Of a stretch of DNA of 64,000 bases, positions 8,294 through 15,945 are shown in pieces (positions within the stretch are counted from its first letter, which is position 1; each line of letters opens with the position of its first letter). A program made the translations under genes and the position numbers. The DNA comes from JAAYCI01 sp964371725 (GTDB taxonomy: Bacteria > Bacillota > Clostridia > Oscillospirales > Ruminococcaceae), in NCBI GenBank assembly GCA_964371725.1, contig CAYJNQ010000001.1, forward strand, positions 124,001-188,000, read 5' to 3'. The notes beneath the pieces are model-generated. The model worked only from the letters and a program-made list of their open reading frames with translations, was not told the DNA's origin and made no database searches.

Positions 8294-9178
8294 TTAGGCT
8301 TTTCCCTTTAAATCCAAATAGCACTCGTAGGCTTTCGCATCATCCAGCCCACCATGCACAATTTCGCGCACCGCTTGAATCATGGCCACAGGGTCTTCTG
8401 CTTGGAAAATATTGCGGCCCATATCAACACCGCGCGCGCCGGCCTGCATAGAGCGGTAGGTCAAGGTAAGCGCCTCGTTTTCCGGCAATTTTTTGCCACC
8501 GGCAATTACAAGTGGCACCGGCGAAGCCGCCGCCACTTTTTCCAAAGAATCACAATAGTAGGTTTTGATAATTTGCACACCGAACTCAGCGAGCATTCTT
8601 GTGGCAAGGAAGAAGAATTTATCTGTGCGCTCCATCTGTTTGCCCACGGCCACCACACCCATGGTGGGAATGGAATAACGTGTGCCAAGGTTTACGGCCT
8701 CATTCACCGCTTTGATGGTTTGCTCTTGACCACTTGCACCGATGAATGTTTGAATGGCCATGCAGCTTGCATTCATACGCACGGCTTCTTGAATGTCCAA
8801 AACCAAGTCTTCATGACTCATATCGTCTTGCAGAACACTGCTTCCCGAGGTGCAACGAAGCGCAATGGCTTTGTTCATGGTGGGGGGCACGCAGGTGCGA
8901 ATGGCACCACGTGTGCCCATGAGGCAATCTGCATAATTTGCAAGTGAGGGGATGGACAAATCCAGGCGTTCTAGGCCGGCTGTAGAGCCCATCATATAAC
9001 CGTGGTCAAAGGCCAGCATCACGGTATTGCCGTCTTCGGGGCTAAAAATACGCGAAAGACGGTCTTTCATTCCCCAATCGAAGTTTTGTGCACCCTTTAC
9101 ATGATGAGGCGCTTGGATGGCGAAGGGGGTTTTCTCGTGATAATTTTTTGAACTGATATTTCCTACTGCGTCTGCCAT
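8294..9178 (-). CDS. lsrF: 3-hydroxy-2,4-pentadione-5-phosphate thiolase LsrF
   Basis: A 294-residue class I aldolase-fold protein that matches E. coli LsrF over nearly its whole length. Shared blocks include FDWGM, RLSRIF, TVMLAFDHGY, TRGAIRTCVPP, QIIKTYY with the Schiff-base lysine, PLVIAGGKKLPE and GVDMGRNIFQ. LsrF moves the acetyl group of the phosphorylated, isomerised AI-2 to CoA, giving acetyl-CoA and dihydroxyacetone phosphate. That product links the pathway to the TPI-like and transaldolase genes further down the cluster. The start has an ideal AGGAGGT site, 130 bases after lsrB; a stable hairpin lies between the two genes. Confidence 0.95.
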   Translation of the reverse strand: MADAVGNISSKNYHEKTPFAIQAPHHVKGAQNFDWGMKDRLSRIFSPEDGNTVMLAFDHGYMMGSTAGLERLDLSIPSLANYADCLMGTRGAIRTCVPPTMNKAIALRCTSGSSVLQDDMSHEDLVLDIQEAVRMNASCMAIQTFIGASGQEQTIKAVNEAVNLGTRYSIPTMGVVAVGKQMERTDKFFFLATRMLAEFGVQIIKTYYCDSLEKVAAASPVPLVIAGGKKLPENEALTLTYRSMQAGARGVDMGRNIFQAEDPVAMIQAVREIVHGGLDDAKAYECYLDLKGKA

Positions 9179-9213
9179 AGTAACCTCCTAAGGCTTATAA
9201 CATAATTTTCAGA

Positions 9214-9248
9214 TGCTTTTCGGCTCTCTTGTAGAAAGCCGAAAAGCA
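9214..9248 (-). terminator. stable intercistronic hairpin between lsrB and lsrF
   Basis: A perfect 12-bp stem (TGCTTTTCGGCT with its complement) encloses an 11-base loop. No U-run follows on the minus strand, so it is more likely an mRNA-stabilising element that raises lsrB protein relative to downstream products than a full terminator. Such hairpins are common after transporter binding-protein genes. Confidence 0.55.
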
Positions 9249-9308
9249 CCCTTTCATCGTTCCTTAACTTAAATTGTAGCTTTTTTGTCAGTCAGACACG
9301 GTCTTTGT

Positions 9309-10472
9309 TTAGAAGTCGTAGTCGCCAATGTTGTCAGCGGTAAAGACAAGACGCTCTGGCATAACCACCACGCCGGAATCATCTGCTGTGTAGGCATTGG
9401 GATCCAAAACAGTGTTGGGCATTACTTCCACTTCACCGATTTCGGGGATGTTGATGGTGTCGCCCACTGTGAAGGTGTTGCCGGCTGCAAGCCAAGCGCC
9501 CAAGTATGCGCCCATAGCACCTTGCTCCACGCAATCCCACAGGCCAAACTCAGGCACTGTGCCGTTTGTCACAAAGTCGCGCATGGCGTTCGGAGTGGCA
9601 AAACCGGTTACGATGGTGGTGGTGTTTTCAAGGTTCTCTTTGGCTTGTGCTTGGCCGGGCAGAGCGGTGGAGTCCGGGCAGATGATGGCATCTACGTCGG
9701 GATAGGTTTGCAGGATGGATTCACCCACAGACACAGCTTGCTCTGCATCTTGCTCAGAGTAGAAGTTGTCGGGAGCCAGGTTGTTCCAGTTCGGATAGTT
9801 TGCAGCGATGTATTCTTCGCCGGCTACCTGCCAAGAGTTCTGGTCAGTAACGGTGGAGGAAGAATAGTGCCACACATAGTCAATGCCTTCTTCTTTTTGC
9901 TCGTCGGTCAATTGGCCAGCCACCATTTCAACCAGCATTTCGCCCAGTTGTTCGGGTGTGCCTTGAGCCACATGCAAAGAACGATATTCGTTTTGCACGT
10001 CGGAGTCCCAGCAAACCACTTTGAGGCCGGCATCCATAGCGGCTTCCAAAGCTTGGTTGAGGCCGTCTACAGTCAAGGAAGAGATGGCGATTGCATCATA
10101 ACCTTGTTGTACGGAAGTGTTGATAAGTTGCACTTGGTTTGCAACAGCAGCCTCGGGGCTACCATTGTAGTCAGCGGTGAAGCCGTTGGCTTCTGCAATG
10201 GCCTGGGCGCCGTCGTTTGCACCCTCAAAGAAAGAGTTGCCTGTCAGTTTCGGAATGAACGATACACTCATGCCGGACACGTCGGCCACTTCGCCACCTG
10301 CGGCAGCATCATCGCCTGCAGCTTCGCTGCCGGCTTCACTTGTAGCTTCGCTCATGGCAGCTTCGCTCTCAGCAGGAGCTGCGCTCGATGCGGTTTCGGC
10401 CGTTTGGCAAGCCACCAAAGACAGTGCCAAAGCCAGAGCAAGAACAGAACCAAATAGTTTTTTCATCCTCAT
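9309..10472 (-). CDS. lsrB: AI-2 binding lipoprotein LsrB
   Basis: A 387-residue lipoprotein: signal peptide with lipobox LSLVAC, a linker of about 40 residues rich in Ala, Ser and Glu, then a type-1 periplasmic-binding fold. The fold closely follows enteric LsrB in VSFIPKLTG, ANQVQLINTSVQQGYDAI, CWDSD, GTPEQLGEMLV, TVTDQN, FGLWDCVEQG and the NIGDYDF end. Ligand residues known from Salmonella LsrB are kept (K35, D116, D166, Q167 and P220 equivalents), while A222 is serine here (CPDST). Functional LsrB receptors with altered sites have been reported in Clostridia. It captures AI-2 outside the membrane for LsrCD. The start follows AAGGAGGA. Confidence 0.95.
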   Translation of the reverse strand: MRMKKLFGSVLALALALSLVACQTAETASSAAPAESEAAMSEATSEAGSEAAGDDAAAGGEVADVSGMSVSFIPKLTGNSFFEGANDGAQAIAEANGFTADYNGSPEAAVANQVQLINTSVQQGYDAIAISSLTVDGLNQALEAAMDAGLKVVCWDSDVQNEYRSLHVAQGTPEQLGEMLVEMVAGQLTDEQKEEGIDYVWHYSSSTVTDQNSWQVAGEEYIAANYPNWNNLAPDNFYSEQDAEQAVSVGESILQTYPDVDAIICPDSTALPGQAQAKENLENTTTIVTGFATPNAMRDFVTNGTVPEFGLWDCVEQGAMGAYLGAWLAAGNTFTVGDTINIPEIGEVEVMPNTVLDPNAYTADDSGVVVMPERLVFTADNIGDYDF

Positions 10473-10571
10473 TTTTTTCCTCCTTAAATTTTCGGAACGA
10501 TTTATTCTATAAAATACAAGCATATTGCCGTATCCATAGACCCAAGTACGACCTCACTGTTTGCCCAAAAT

Positions 10572-11594
10572 TTAGGCTTTTGAGGCCTTTGAGAATTTGT
10601 TGCGCAGCGTTGAGAAAGCACCGCTGCCACTCAAGGCACGCACGGCCACCACCACAACAAGCAGAATGCCTACAGGGATATCCAGATATTGTGCCGGAAC
10701 ACGGGCCATTTGCAAGCCAAAGCGTAAGATGCCCACCACAAGGCTGGCCAAAGCTGTGCCGATAACGGTGCCGCGCCCACCGGTGATCGATGTGCCACCA
10801 AGCACCACCGAGGTGATGATGGGCATGGTGAGGTTGCTTCCCAAATCACTGCGTGAACTGCCAAGATAGCTGGTTAAAAGCACACCTGCAATGGAGCCTG
10901 CGAGGCCTGAAAGAACATAGGTGCTCATGATGATGCGCTTGTGGTTGATGCCCGTGTAACGCGCGGCATTTGGGCTCACACCCACAAGATACACTTTTCT
11001 GCCGTATTTTGTACGTTGCAGTAGGAAGTAGGCAATGACCGTGAGCACCACAAAGATGATAAAGGGGTTTGGGATACCCAGGATTTCGCCGTTGGCAATT
11101 TCTACAAAGGCGTCCGGATAGCCTGCAATGCCCTCAAAGGCACTGGACACCGATAAAAGCCCCAACACAATCGCGAGCCCCGCGTAGAGGAAGCTGCCTC
11201 CCAAGGTAACCACCATGGCCTGCACACCGGCATAGGCCACAATCACACCATTGAGTGCGCCACACAGAACACCGGCGAACAAGGAAAGGAACATAGCTAC
11301 CCAGATGTTGAGCCCCACGTCCTGCCAAAGCAGGCCCAGAACCATGCTTGTAAGGCCAACAATGGAACCACCCGATATGTCCATGCCACCCGTGACAATG
11401 ACAAAGGTGACAAACAAAGCGATGATGCAAGTAAACACAAAGTCATTGACACTACCCAAAAGCACACTTACTTTTAACATGCGTGGGTTGATGAGCCCAA
11501 AAATTAAAATCTCTGCAATGAGAAACACCACGAGGGCCGTTTCCCAGCGAAACAAGATACCCTTTGCTTTTCCGTTCAATCTTGCTTGCTTCAT
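10572..11594 (-). CDS. lsrD: AI-2 ABC transporter permease LsrD
   Basis: A 340-residue inner-membrane permease of the ribose/AI-2 branch with about ten hydrophobic segments. It matches E. coli LsrD in GLINPRML near the N-terminus, VTGGMDISGGSIVGL, SSRSDLGSNLTMPI, VVLGGTSITGGRGTVIGTA and the GLQMARVPAQY region. It would pair with LsrC to form the channel. The start codon overlaps the lsrC stop by four bases (ATGA) behind AAGGAGGT, which indicates translational coupling. About 100 bases separate it from lsrB. Confidence 0.93.
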   Translation of the reverse strand: MKQARLNGKAKGILFRWETALVVFLIAEILIFGLINPRMLKVSVLLGSVNDFVFTCIIALFVTFVIVTGGMDISGGSIVGLTSMVLGLLWQDVGLNIWVAMFLSLFAGVLCGALNGVIVAYAGVQAMVVTLGGSFLYAGLAIVLGLLSVSSAFEGIAGYPDAFVEIANGEILGIPNPFIIFVVLTVIAYFLLQRTKYGRKVYLVGVSPNAARYTGINHKRIIMSTYVLSGLAGSIAGVLLTSYLGSSRSDLGSNLTMPIITSVVLGGTSITGGRGTVIGTALASLVVGILRFGLQMARVPAQYLDIPVGILLVVVVAVRALSGSGAFSTLRNKFSKASKA

Positions 11595-12622
11595 TGGGCA
11601 CCTCCTTCGGCCGTTTGGCCACTCTCACCAATCTTCGATTTAACCAGCAAACGCTGTTTTCTGGCTTTGTCCTTGCGACGGCGTTGCAACAGTGAGTCTG
11701 CCACCACAATGATGAGAAGCAAGGCACCCGTGATAACATTGTTCCAATCGGACGAGAATTGCATGAAAACAAGGATACGACTGATGCTACCCATGAAAAC
11801 GGCACCGATGGCCGCACCGACTACACTACCCATACCACCGGACAGGCTGATGCCACCAATGACACATGCGGCGATGGCCGTCATTTCATAACCCGTGCCC
11901 GCTGTGGTGGACACAAAGCCCACCTGAGAAGTAAACACAAGGCCCGAAATAGCTGAAAACAAACCGCTTAACACGAAGGCCAAAATTCTCGTGCGTGCAA
12001 CGGGGATGCCAATGAGCGCCGCACCTCCCGCATTGTCGCCAAGGGCGTGAAAGTACTTTCCGAACGAGGCAAAGCGCATCACGAGGAAAATCAGCACCAC
12101 CAGCACAAAGGCGATTATAAAGAAAAGGTTTACAGTATTCATAAGGGTGATTTGATACAAGGACTTAAACTCTTCGGGAATGTTTTCCACCCAGGCACCT
12201 TCTGTATAGATATAGATATATCCGCGGATGATGCCGGAGGTTCCCAGCGTCATGATGATGGCCGGAACGCGCAATTTCGCCACACCGAAGCCATTGATAA
12301 AACCAAGGAAACTACCCAAAAGCAAGGTGAGCGGAATCACAATGGCATAGCTCATTCCGTCGCGAATCAAGGTGCCGGAAACAGCGGCTGTAAGACCCAT
12401 AATAGAACCCACGGAAACGTCGATGTCACCTGTCATGATAACAAAACTCACACCCACAGCCAAGAACACATACAACACACTGCCGTTGATAGCTGAAATC
12501 ACATTGGCCGGTTCCAAAAGGAAACTTGGGTTTACAATGCCCACCACAGCGAAGGTGCCAAGAAGGAAAATAAGCGAGGAAAGTTCTCTCACATCAGACA
12601 ATTTTTTTGTCGCTGTTTTCAT
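11591..12622 (-). CDS. lsrC: AI-2 ABC transporter permease LsrC
   Basis: A 343-residue permease with about ten transmembrane segments. It matches E. coli LsrC in FVIMTGDIDVSVGSIMGL, VPAIIMTLGTSGIIRGY, LGDNAGGA, IAACVIGGISLSGGMGSV and a basic C-terminal tail, RRRKDKARKQR. It forms the heterodimeric channel with LsrD. Both ends overlap neighbouring genes by four bases (lsrA stop and lsrD start), a tight lsrA-lsrC-lsrD arrangement identical in order to the enteric operon. Confidence 0.93.
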   Translation of the reverse strand: MKTATKKLSDVRELSSLIFLLGTFAVVGIVNPSFLLEPANVISAINGSVLYVFLAVGVSFVIMTGDIDVSVGSIMGLTAAVSGTLIRDGMSYAIVIPLTLLLGSFLGFINGFGVAKLRVPAIIMTLGTSGIIRGYIYIYTEGAWVENIPEEFKSLYQITLMNTVNLFFIIAFVLVVLIFLVMRFASFGKYFHALGDNAGGAALIGIPVARTRILAFVLSGLFSAISGLVFTSQVGFVSTTAGTGYEMTAIAACVIGGISLSGGMGSVVGAAIGAVFMGSISRILVFMQFSSDWNNVITGALLLIIVVADSLLQRRRKDKARKQRLLVKSKIGESGQTAEGGAQ

Positions 12623-14154
12623 ACTGCTTCCTCCCCTTCCTTCACCACACCAAATGATGCCGACATCAAATTGTCTAGGGTGATTTCTTCTTTTACAAAG
12701 CTCGCATTCACCCTGCCATGGAACATGGTCACCACGCGGTCAGACATTTCCACCACTTCTTCAATATCCGAGGAGATAATCACCACAGCCACGCCAGATT
12801 TTCTCAGCTGTTCAATAATTTTGTACACATCGCCACGAGCCGCCGCATCAATGCCACGTGTGGGTTCGTCGAAAATTACCACCTTCGGGTCTGTTGCCAG
12901 TGTTTTGGCCAACACCACTTTCTGCTGGTTTCCGCCCGAGAGTGAAGCGATCAGCTGGCCAAGGCCTGTTACCTTGATGCGAAAATCTTTTACATACTGT
13001 TCGGAAAGTTCCCTCTCTTTCGCATCATTGCTTAAAATTTTGGAATATTTGTCCTGCACACCGGCCGACACATTTTCCGTTACATCCCGAATGCCGAAGA
13101 TGGCGTTGAGGCGGCGGTCTTCAGGCACATAGTTCACGCCTTGCTTTATCACCTCGTAAGGTGCAAAACCCGTGATATCTTTGCCGTCTAAGTACACTTT
13201 CCCGGAAATCGGCTCTGTGATGCCGAAAATGGTTTCGGCAAGCTCGGTGCGCCCGGCACCCACCACGCCCGCAATGCCCAGAATTTCATTTTTATAGATA
13301 CCCAGATTCACACCCTCGAAACCGTAGCCGCTGAAATTTTCAATTTTCAGCACAGGTGTTTCATTTTCGTAATCCACCTGTGTATGATTTTTGTCTTTTG
13401 CCTTTTCCTCTGCCACTGCCTCATGTGTGGAGGGCGGAAGAAGGCCGGCTATCAAATCGGCCTGGGTGAATTCACGCACGGCGCCGTCCATGGTAATGGT
13501 ACCATCGCGCAAAATAATCACGCGGTTTGCAATTTCAAAAACCTCGGTAAGGCGATGTGTGATGTAAAAGATACAAATGCCCTGGCTTTGCAAGTCACGC
13601 ACAATTTTAAACAGGGATTCCGTTTCGCTGAAGGTAAGCGCCGAAGTGGGCTCGTCCAAAATCAAAATTTTAGCATCACGCATCATGCCACGCAGAAGTT
13701 CTACAAGTTGCTGGTCTGCAATGGTCAAATTGTCGGCCTTTGTGTCTAAAGTCAGGCTCCAGCCCAATTCTTTAATCAACTTGGAAAGACGCTCGCGCAA
13801 AGCGGGGCGCGCCCCACGAAAACCCAAAAGCACATTGTCCTCCACCGTCATGTTCGGAAACAGCATGGGCTCTTGCGGCACCATGTAAATGCCATGGTGC
13901 AAAGAAGCCGCCGGTGAATGAATTTTCGCATCTTGTCCATTTATATATATGGTGCCCTCATCGTTTGTGTAAATCCCCATCAAAATCTTCATCAATGTAC
14001 TTTTCCCGGCACCGTTACCACCAATAATGGCCAGCACATCGCCACCGTTTACCTCTAGGGAAACCCCTTTGAGAACTATATTGGAGGCAAAACGCTTCGT
14101 GATGCCATCCAATTTCAACAGTGCAGATGCCCCTTCGCCATGGGTCTCTTGCAT
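12619..14154 (-). CDS. lsrA: AI-2 ABC transporter ATPase LsrA (duplicated ATPase)
   Basis: A 511-residue double ATPase of the sugar class. The first half has an intact Walker A, GGNGAGKST, and Walker B ending in LILDEPTSAL, with a degenerate signature TIADQQLVE. The second half has a degenerate Walker A, GVVGAGRTE, and a full signature LSGGNQQKVVLAK with Walker B VVIFDEPTRGID. This asymmetry is normal for LsrA and RbsA. Order and sequence of the partners support LsrA over a ribose system. The ATG was chosen behind GGGAGGGG; 14 further codons upstream have no ribosome site. It is the first gene of the cluster, about 115 bases after a good promoter. Confidence 0.93.
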   Translation of the reverse strand: MQETHGEGASALLKLDGITKRFASNIVLKGVSLEVNGGDVLAIIGGNGAGKSTLMKILMGIYTNDEGTIYINGQDAKIHSPAASLHHGIYMVPQEPMLFPNMTVEDNVLLGFRGARPALRERLSKLIKELGWSLTLDTKADNLTIADQQLVELLRGMMRDAKILILDEPTSALTFSETESLFKIVRDLQSQGICIFYITHRLTEVFEIANRVIILRDGTITMDGAVREFTQADLIAGLLPPSTHEAVAEEKAKDKNHTQVDYENETPVLKIENFSGYGFEGVNLGIYKNEILGIAGVVGAGRTELAETIFGITEPISGKVYLDGKDITGFAPYEVIKQGVNYVPEDRRLNAIFGIRDVTENVSAGVQDKYSKILSNDAKERELSEQYVKDFRIKVTGLGQLIASLSGGNQQKVVLAKTLATDPKVVIFDEPTRGIDAAARGDVYKIIEQLRKSGVAVVIISSDIEEVVEMSDRVVTMFHGRVNASFVKEEITLDNLMSASFGVVKEGEEAV

Positions 14155-14275
14155 ACAATCCCCTCCCAAATCATTGCTGAACATCAAAATGTTCATTTTT
14201 TATAAAACAATCATTTTTCATGCATTCTCTTCAGAGAAAGCTTTGTTTTCACACCAATTTTTATTCACTAGTGCA

Positions 14276-14304
14276 ATAATACCAAAAGAAACCCTACTTG
14301 TAAA
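14276..14304 (-). promoter_or_regulatory. predicted sigma-A promoter of the lsr cluster
   Basis: On the minus strand: TTTACA (14304-14299), a 17-base spacer, then TATTAT (14281-14276). Transcription would start near 14268 and give a leader of about 115 nucleotides before lsrA. Confidence 0.65.
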
Positions 14305-14452
14305 GGAAAATACGCCGCCTTTTCCGACAAATATCTGTTTAAAATTTTGTATGTTTTTACGAAACGTTCTCAATTGCTTCATTTTTTCTTTACAATTCTG
14401 TATTTTTCTCAAGTTTTTTGATTGTATTTTCTTTTTCATTATATTTTTATCA

Positions 14453-14490
14453 TTTTTTGTTCGTTTCCTTCTTTTTTTGTTCGTTTCCCT
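14453..14490 (-). promoter_or_regulatory. direct repeats, candidate DeoR operator
   Basis: Two copies of TTTTTTGTTCGTTTCC lie 20 bases (two helix turns) apart; on the minus strand they read GGAAACGAACAAAAAA. A TATAAT box follows them at 14443-14438. A related GAACGTTTCG block sits at 14359-14370. TTCGTTTC-like half sites are typical for DeoR-family repressors, and a deoR gene lies in the operon. Assignment is inference. Confidence 0.4.
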
Positions 14491-14501
14491 TTAAAACAAT
14501 C

Positions 14502-14525
14502 AAAAAAAGCGGCCTAGAAGGCCGC
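14502..14525 (-). terminator. intrinsic terminator after the ABC ATPase gene
   Basis: A seven-pair GC-rich stem (GCGGCCT with AGGCCGC, three-base loop) is followed on the minus strand by seven U. It ends the efflux operon and insulates the lsr control region. Confidence 0.85.
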
Positions 14526-14616
14526 CAGAGGAGTCGTTCTGAAATGAGGCTATTCGTTTTGGAATTCGAATCCACCCCTTTTGAAAATTATAAAACGGAG
14601 CCGTGAGAAGTAGCCG

Positions 14617-15288
14617 TTACGCTCCATTTTCGCTGAGCACACCGTCACGGATGTGTAAAATGCGTGTGGCTGTTTCGGCCACTCCGCTATCGTGCGTAAT
14701 CATGACAATGGTGTGCCCCAAAGCATGCAGTTTTTGAAATAGACGAATCACATCCTTCCCCGTTTTGCTGTCGAGTGCACCCGTGGGTTCATCTGCCAGC
14801 AAAATGGCCGGTTCACTTACCAATGCCCTTGCAATGGCCACACGCTGTTGCTGGCCACCGGAAAGTTCACGTGGCTTATGTTTGATGCGGCTTTCCAACC
14901 CCAGAAGCTCCACGGTTTGCCGAGAACTTTCCACGGCCTGCCTGTGTGTAAAACCACGCGCAAGCAGGGGCATGATGATATTTTGCTGTGCCGTATAGGT
15001 GGAAATGAGCTGATATTTTTGAAAAATAAACCCTATTTTTTCGTTGCGAATTTGGCTTAGAGCTCGACTTTTCTTTTCATGCACAGGCACATTGTCCAGA
15101 TAATATTCGCCACAGTCCCATTTATCCATACAACCAATAATATTCATCAAAGTGGATTTGCCCGAACCGGATGGCCCCAAAATGGCCACAAATTCGCCCG
15201 CTTTCACCTCTAAATCAATGTGTTGCAAAACAGGCAAGTTCTCTTCGCCCACCTGATAGCTCTTGCAAATGTCGTACATTCGAATCAT
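14617..15288 (-). CDS. ABC transporter ATPase, MacB/LolD type
   Basis: A 223-residue ATPase of the MacB/LolD/FtsE class. It has Walker A GPSGSGKST, Q-loop in FIFQKYQL, signature LSGGQQQRVAIARAL, Walker B ILLADEPTGALD and the H-loop VMITHD. Such ATPases energise FtsX-like mechanotransmission permeases, not substrate channels. It is the last gene of a unit formed by adaptor, permease, lipoprotein and ATPase, five bases after the lipoprotein gene, so it almost certainly serves the permease at 15946. A terminator lies 90 bases downstream. Confidence 0.93.
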   Translation of the reverse strand: MIRMYDICKSYQVGEENLPVLQHIDLEVKAGEFVAILGPSGSGKSTLMNIIGCMDKWDCGEYYLDNVPVHEKKSRALSQIRNEKIGFIFQKYQLISTYTAQQNIIMPLLARGFTHRQAVESSRQTVELLGLESRIKHKPRELSGGQQQRVAIARALVSEPAILLADEPTGALDSKTGKDVIRLFQKLHALGHTIVMITHDSGVAETATRILHIRDGVLSENGA

Positions 15289-15293
15289 GATGT

Positions 15294-15929
15294 TTACCCC
15301 AAAATGTTGATGGACACGACTTGGTCGTTTTCATCGGTGCTCACAGTGATGTACATATCGGCCGTGATTTGTGAAAAGGTCATCTCGGTGCCGAACTGCA
15401 TAACCGGTGTATCCACGGGCACGGTATAACTGCGCGTTTCATCTGTAAGGGTAATGATTTCGGAGTAATCTTGGTCTTCCATCTGTGCACCGCCACCGCC
15501 GCCTGCGCCCTCGGGACGGCCACCTCCTTCGGGCATCGAAGCACCTTCAGGCATCTCCATTCCTTCGGGCGGGCCTTCACCCTCGGGGCGCTCGCCCCCT
15601 TCGGGCATAGAGGTACCCTCCGGTGGACCTGCACCTTCGGGGCGCTCTTCACCTTCGGGCATGGAACCGCCTCCGGGTCCGCCTTCACCGCCCATGCCAC
15701 CCGGGCCAAAGTCTCCCTCACCTACCTGCATGCTGATTTCGTTACCCAGCACCTCGGTAACAAGGCCCACCGTCTGTGTCAGGTTTTCACGGTTCTCGCC
15801 GCCACCCCCACCGGATGCCGCCGGTTGTGCGCTGCTGTCTGCCCCTTCGGACGAGCAGGCGGTAAGACCCAGTAGCAGCACGGCCGTGCACCCGGCCAAA
15901 ATCATTTTGTTTTGTTTTTTCAGTATCAT
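15294..15929 (-). CDS. Pro/Glu/Gly-rich repeat lipoprotein of the efflux unit
   Basis: A 211-residue predicted lipoprotein with lipobox LTAC. A central low-complexity stretch of about 80 residues is built from PEG-containing units such as SMPEGEERPEGAGPPEG. It is flanked by an N-terminal segment LTQTVGLVTEVLGNEISMQVGEGD and a C-terminal beta-rich domain ending in VSTDENDQVVSINIL. The flanking parts resemble small OB-like domains found beside MacB-type systems. No enzyme motif is visible. It sits between the permease and ATPase genes with gaps of 16 and 5 bases, so it belongs to that complex. The start was chosen behind AAAGGAG. Function is unknown. Confidence 0.8.
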   Translation of the reverse strand: MILKKQNKMILAGCTAVLLLGLTACSSEGADSSAQPAASGGGGGENRENLTQTVGLVTEVLGNEISMQVGEGDFGPGGMGGEGGPGGGSMPEGEERPEGAGPPEGTSMPEGGERPEGEGPPEGMEMPEGASMPEGGGRPEGAGGGGGAQMEDQDYSEIITLTDETRSYTVPVDTPVMQFGTEMTFSQITADMYITVSTDENDQVVSINILG

Positions 15930-15945
15930 GTTTTCCATCTCCTTT

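Larger units (their letters stand above)
14155..14501. other. AT-rich control region upstream of lsrA
   Basis: A roughly 350-base stretch without a credible gene. It holds the promoter at 14276-14304, a leader of about 115 bases, a GAACGTTTCG-containing block at 14359-14370 and the two direct repeats near 14453-14490. Short frames in it lack ribosome sites. Confidence 0.6.

Noticed and set aside
9309..14154. ribose (Rbs) or rhamnose transporter
   Set aside because: LsrB ligand residues, LsrF and LsrK, and the lsrA-C-D-B order make the AI-2 type clearly better.
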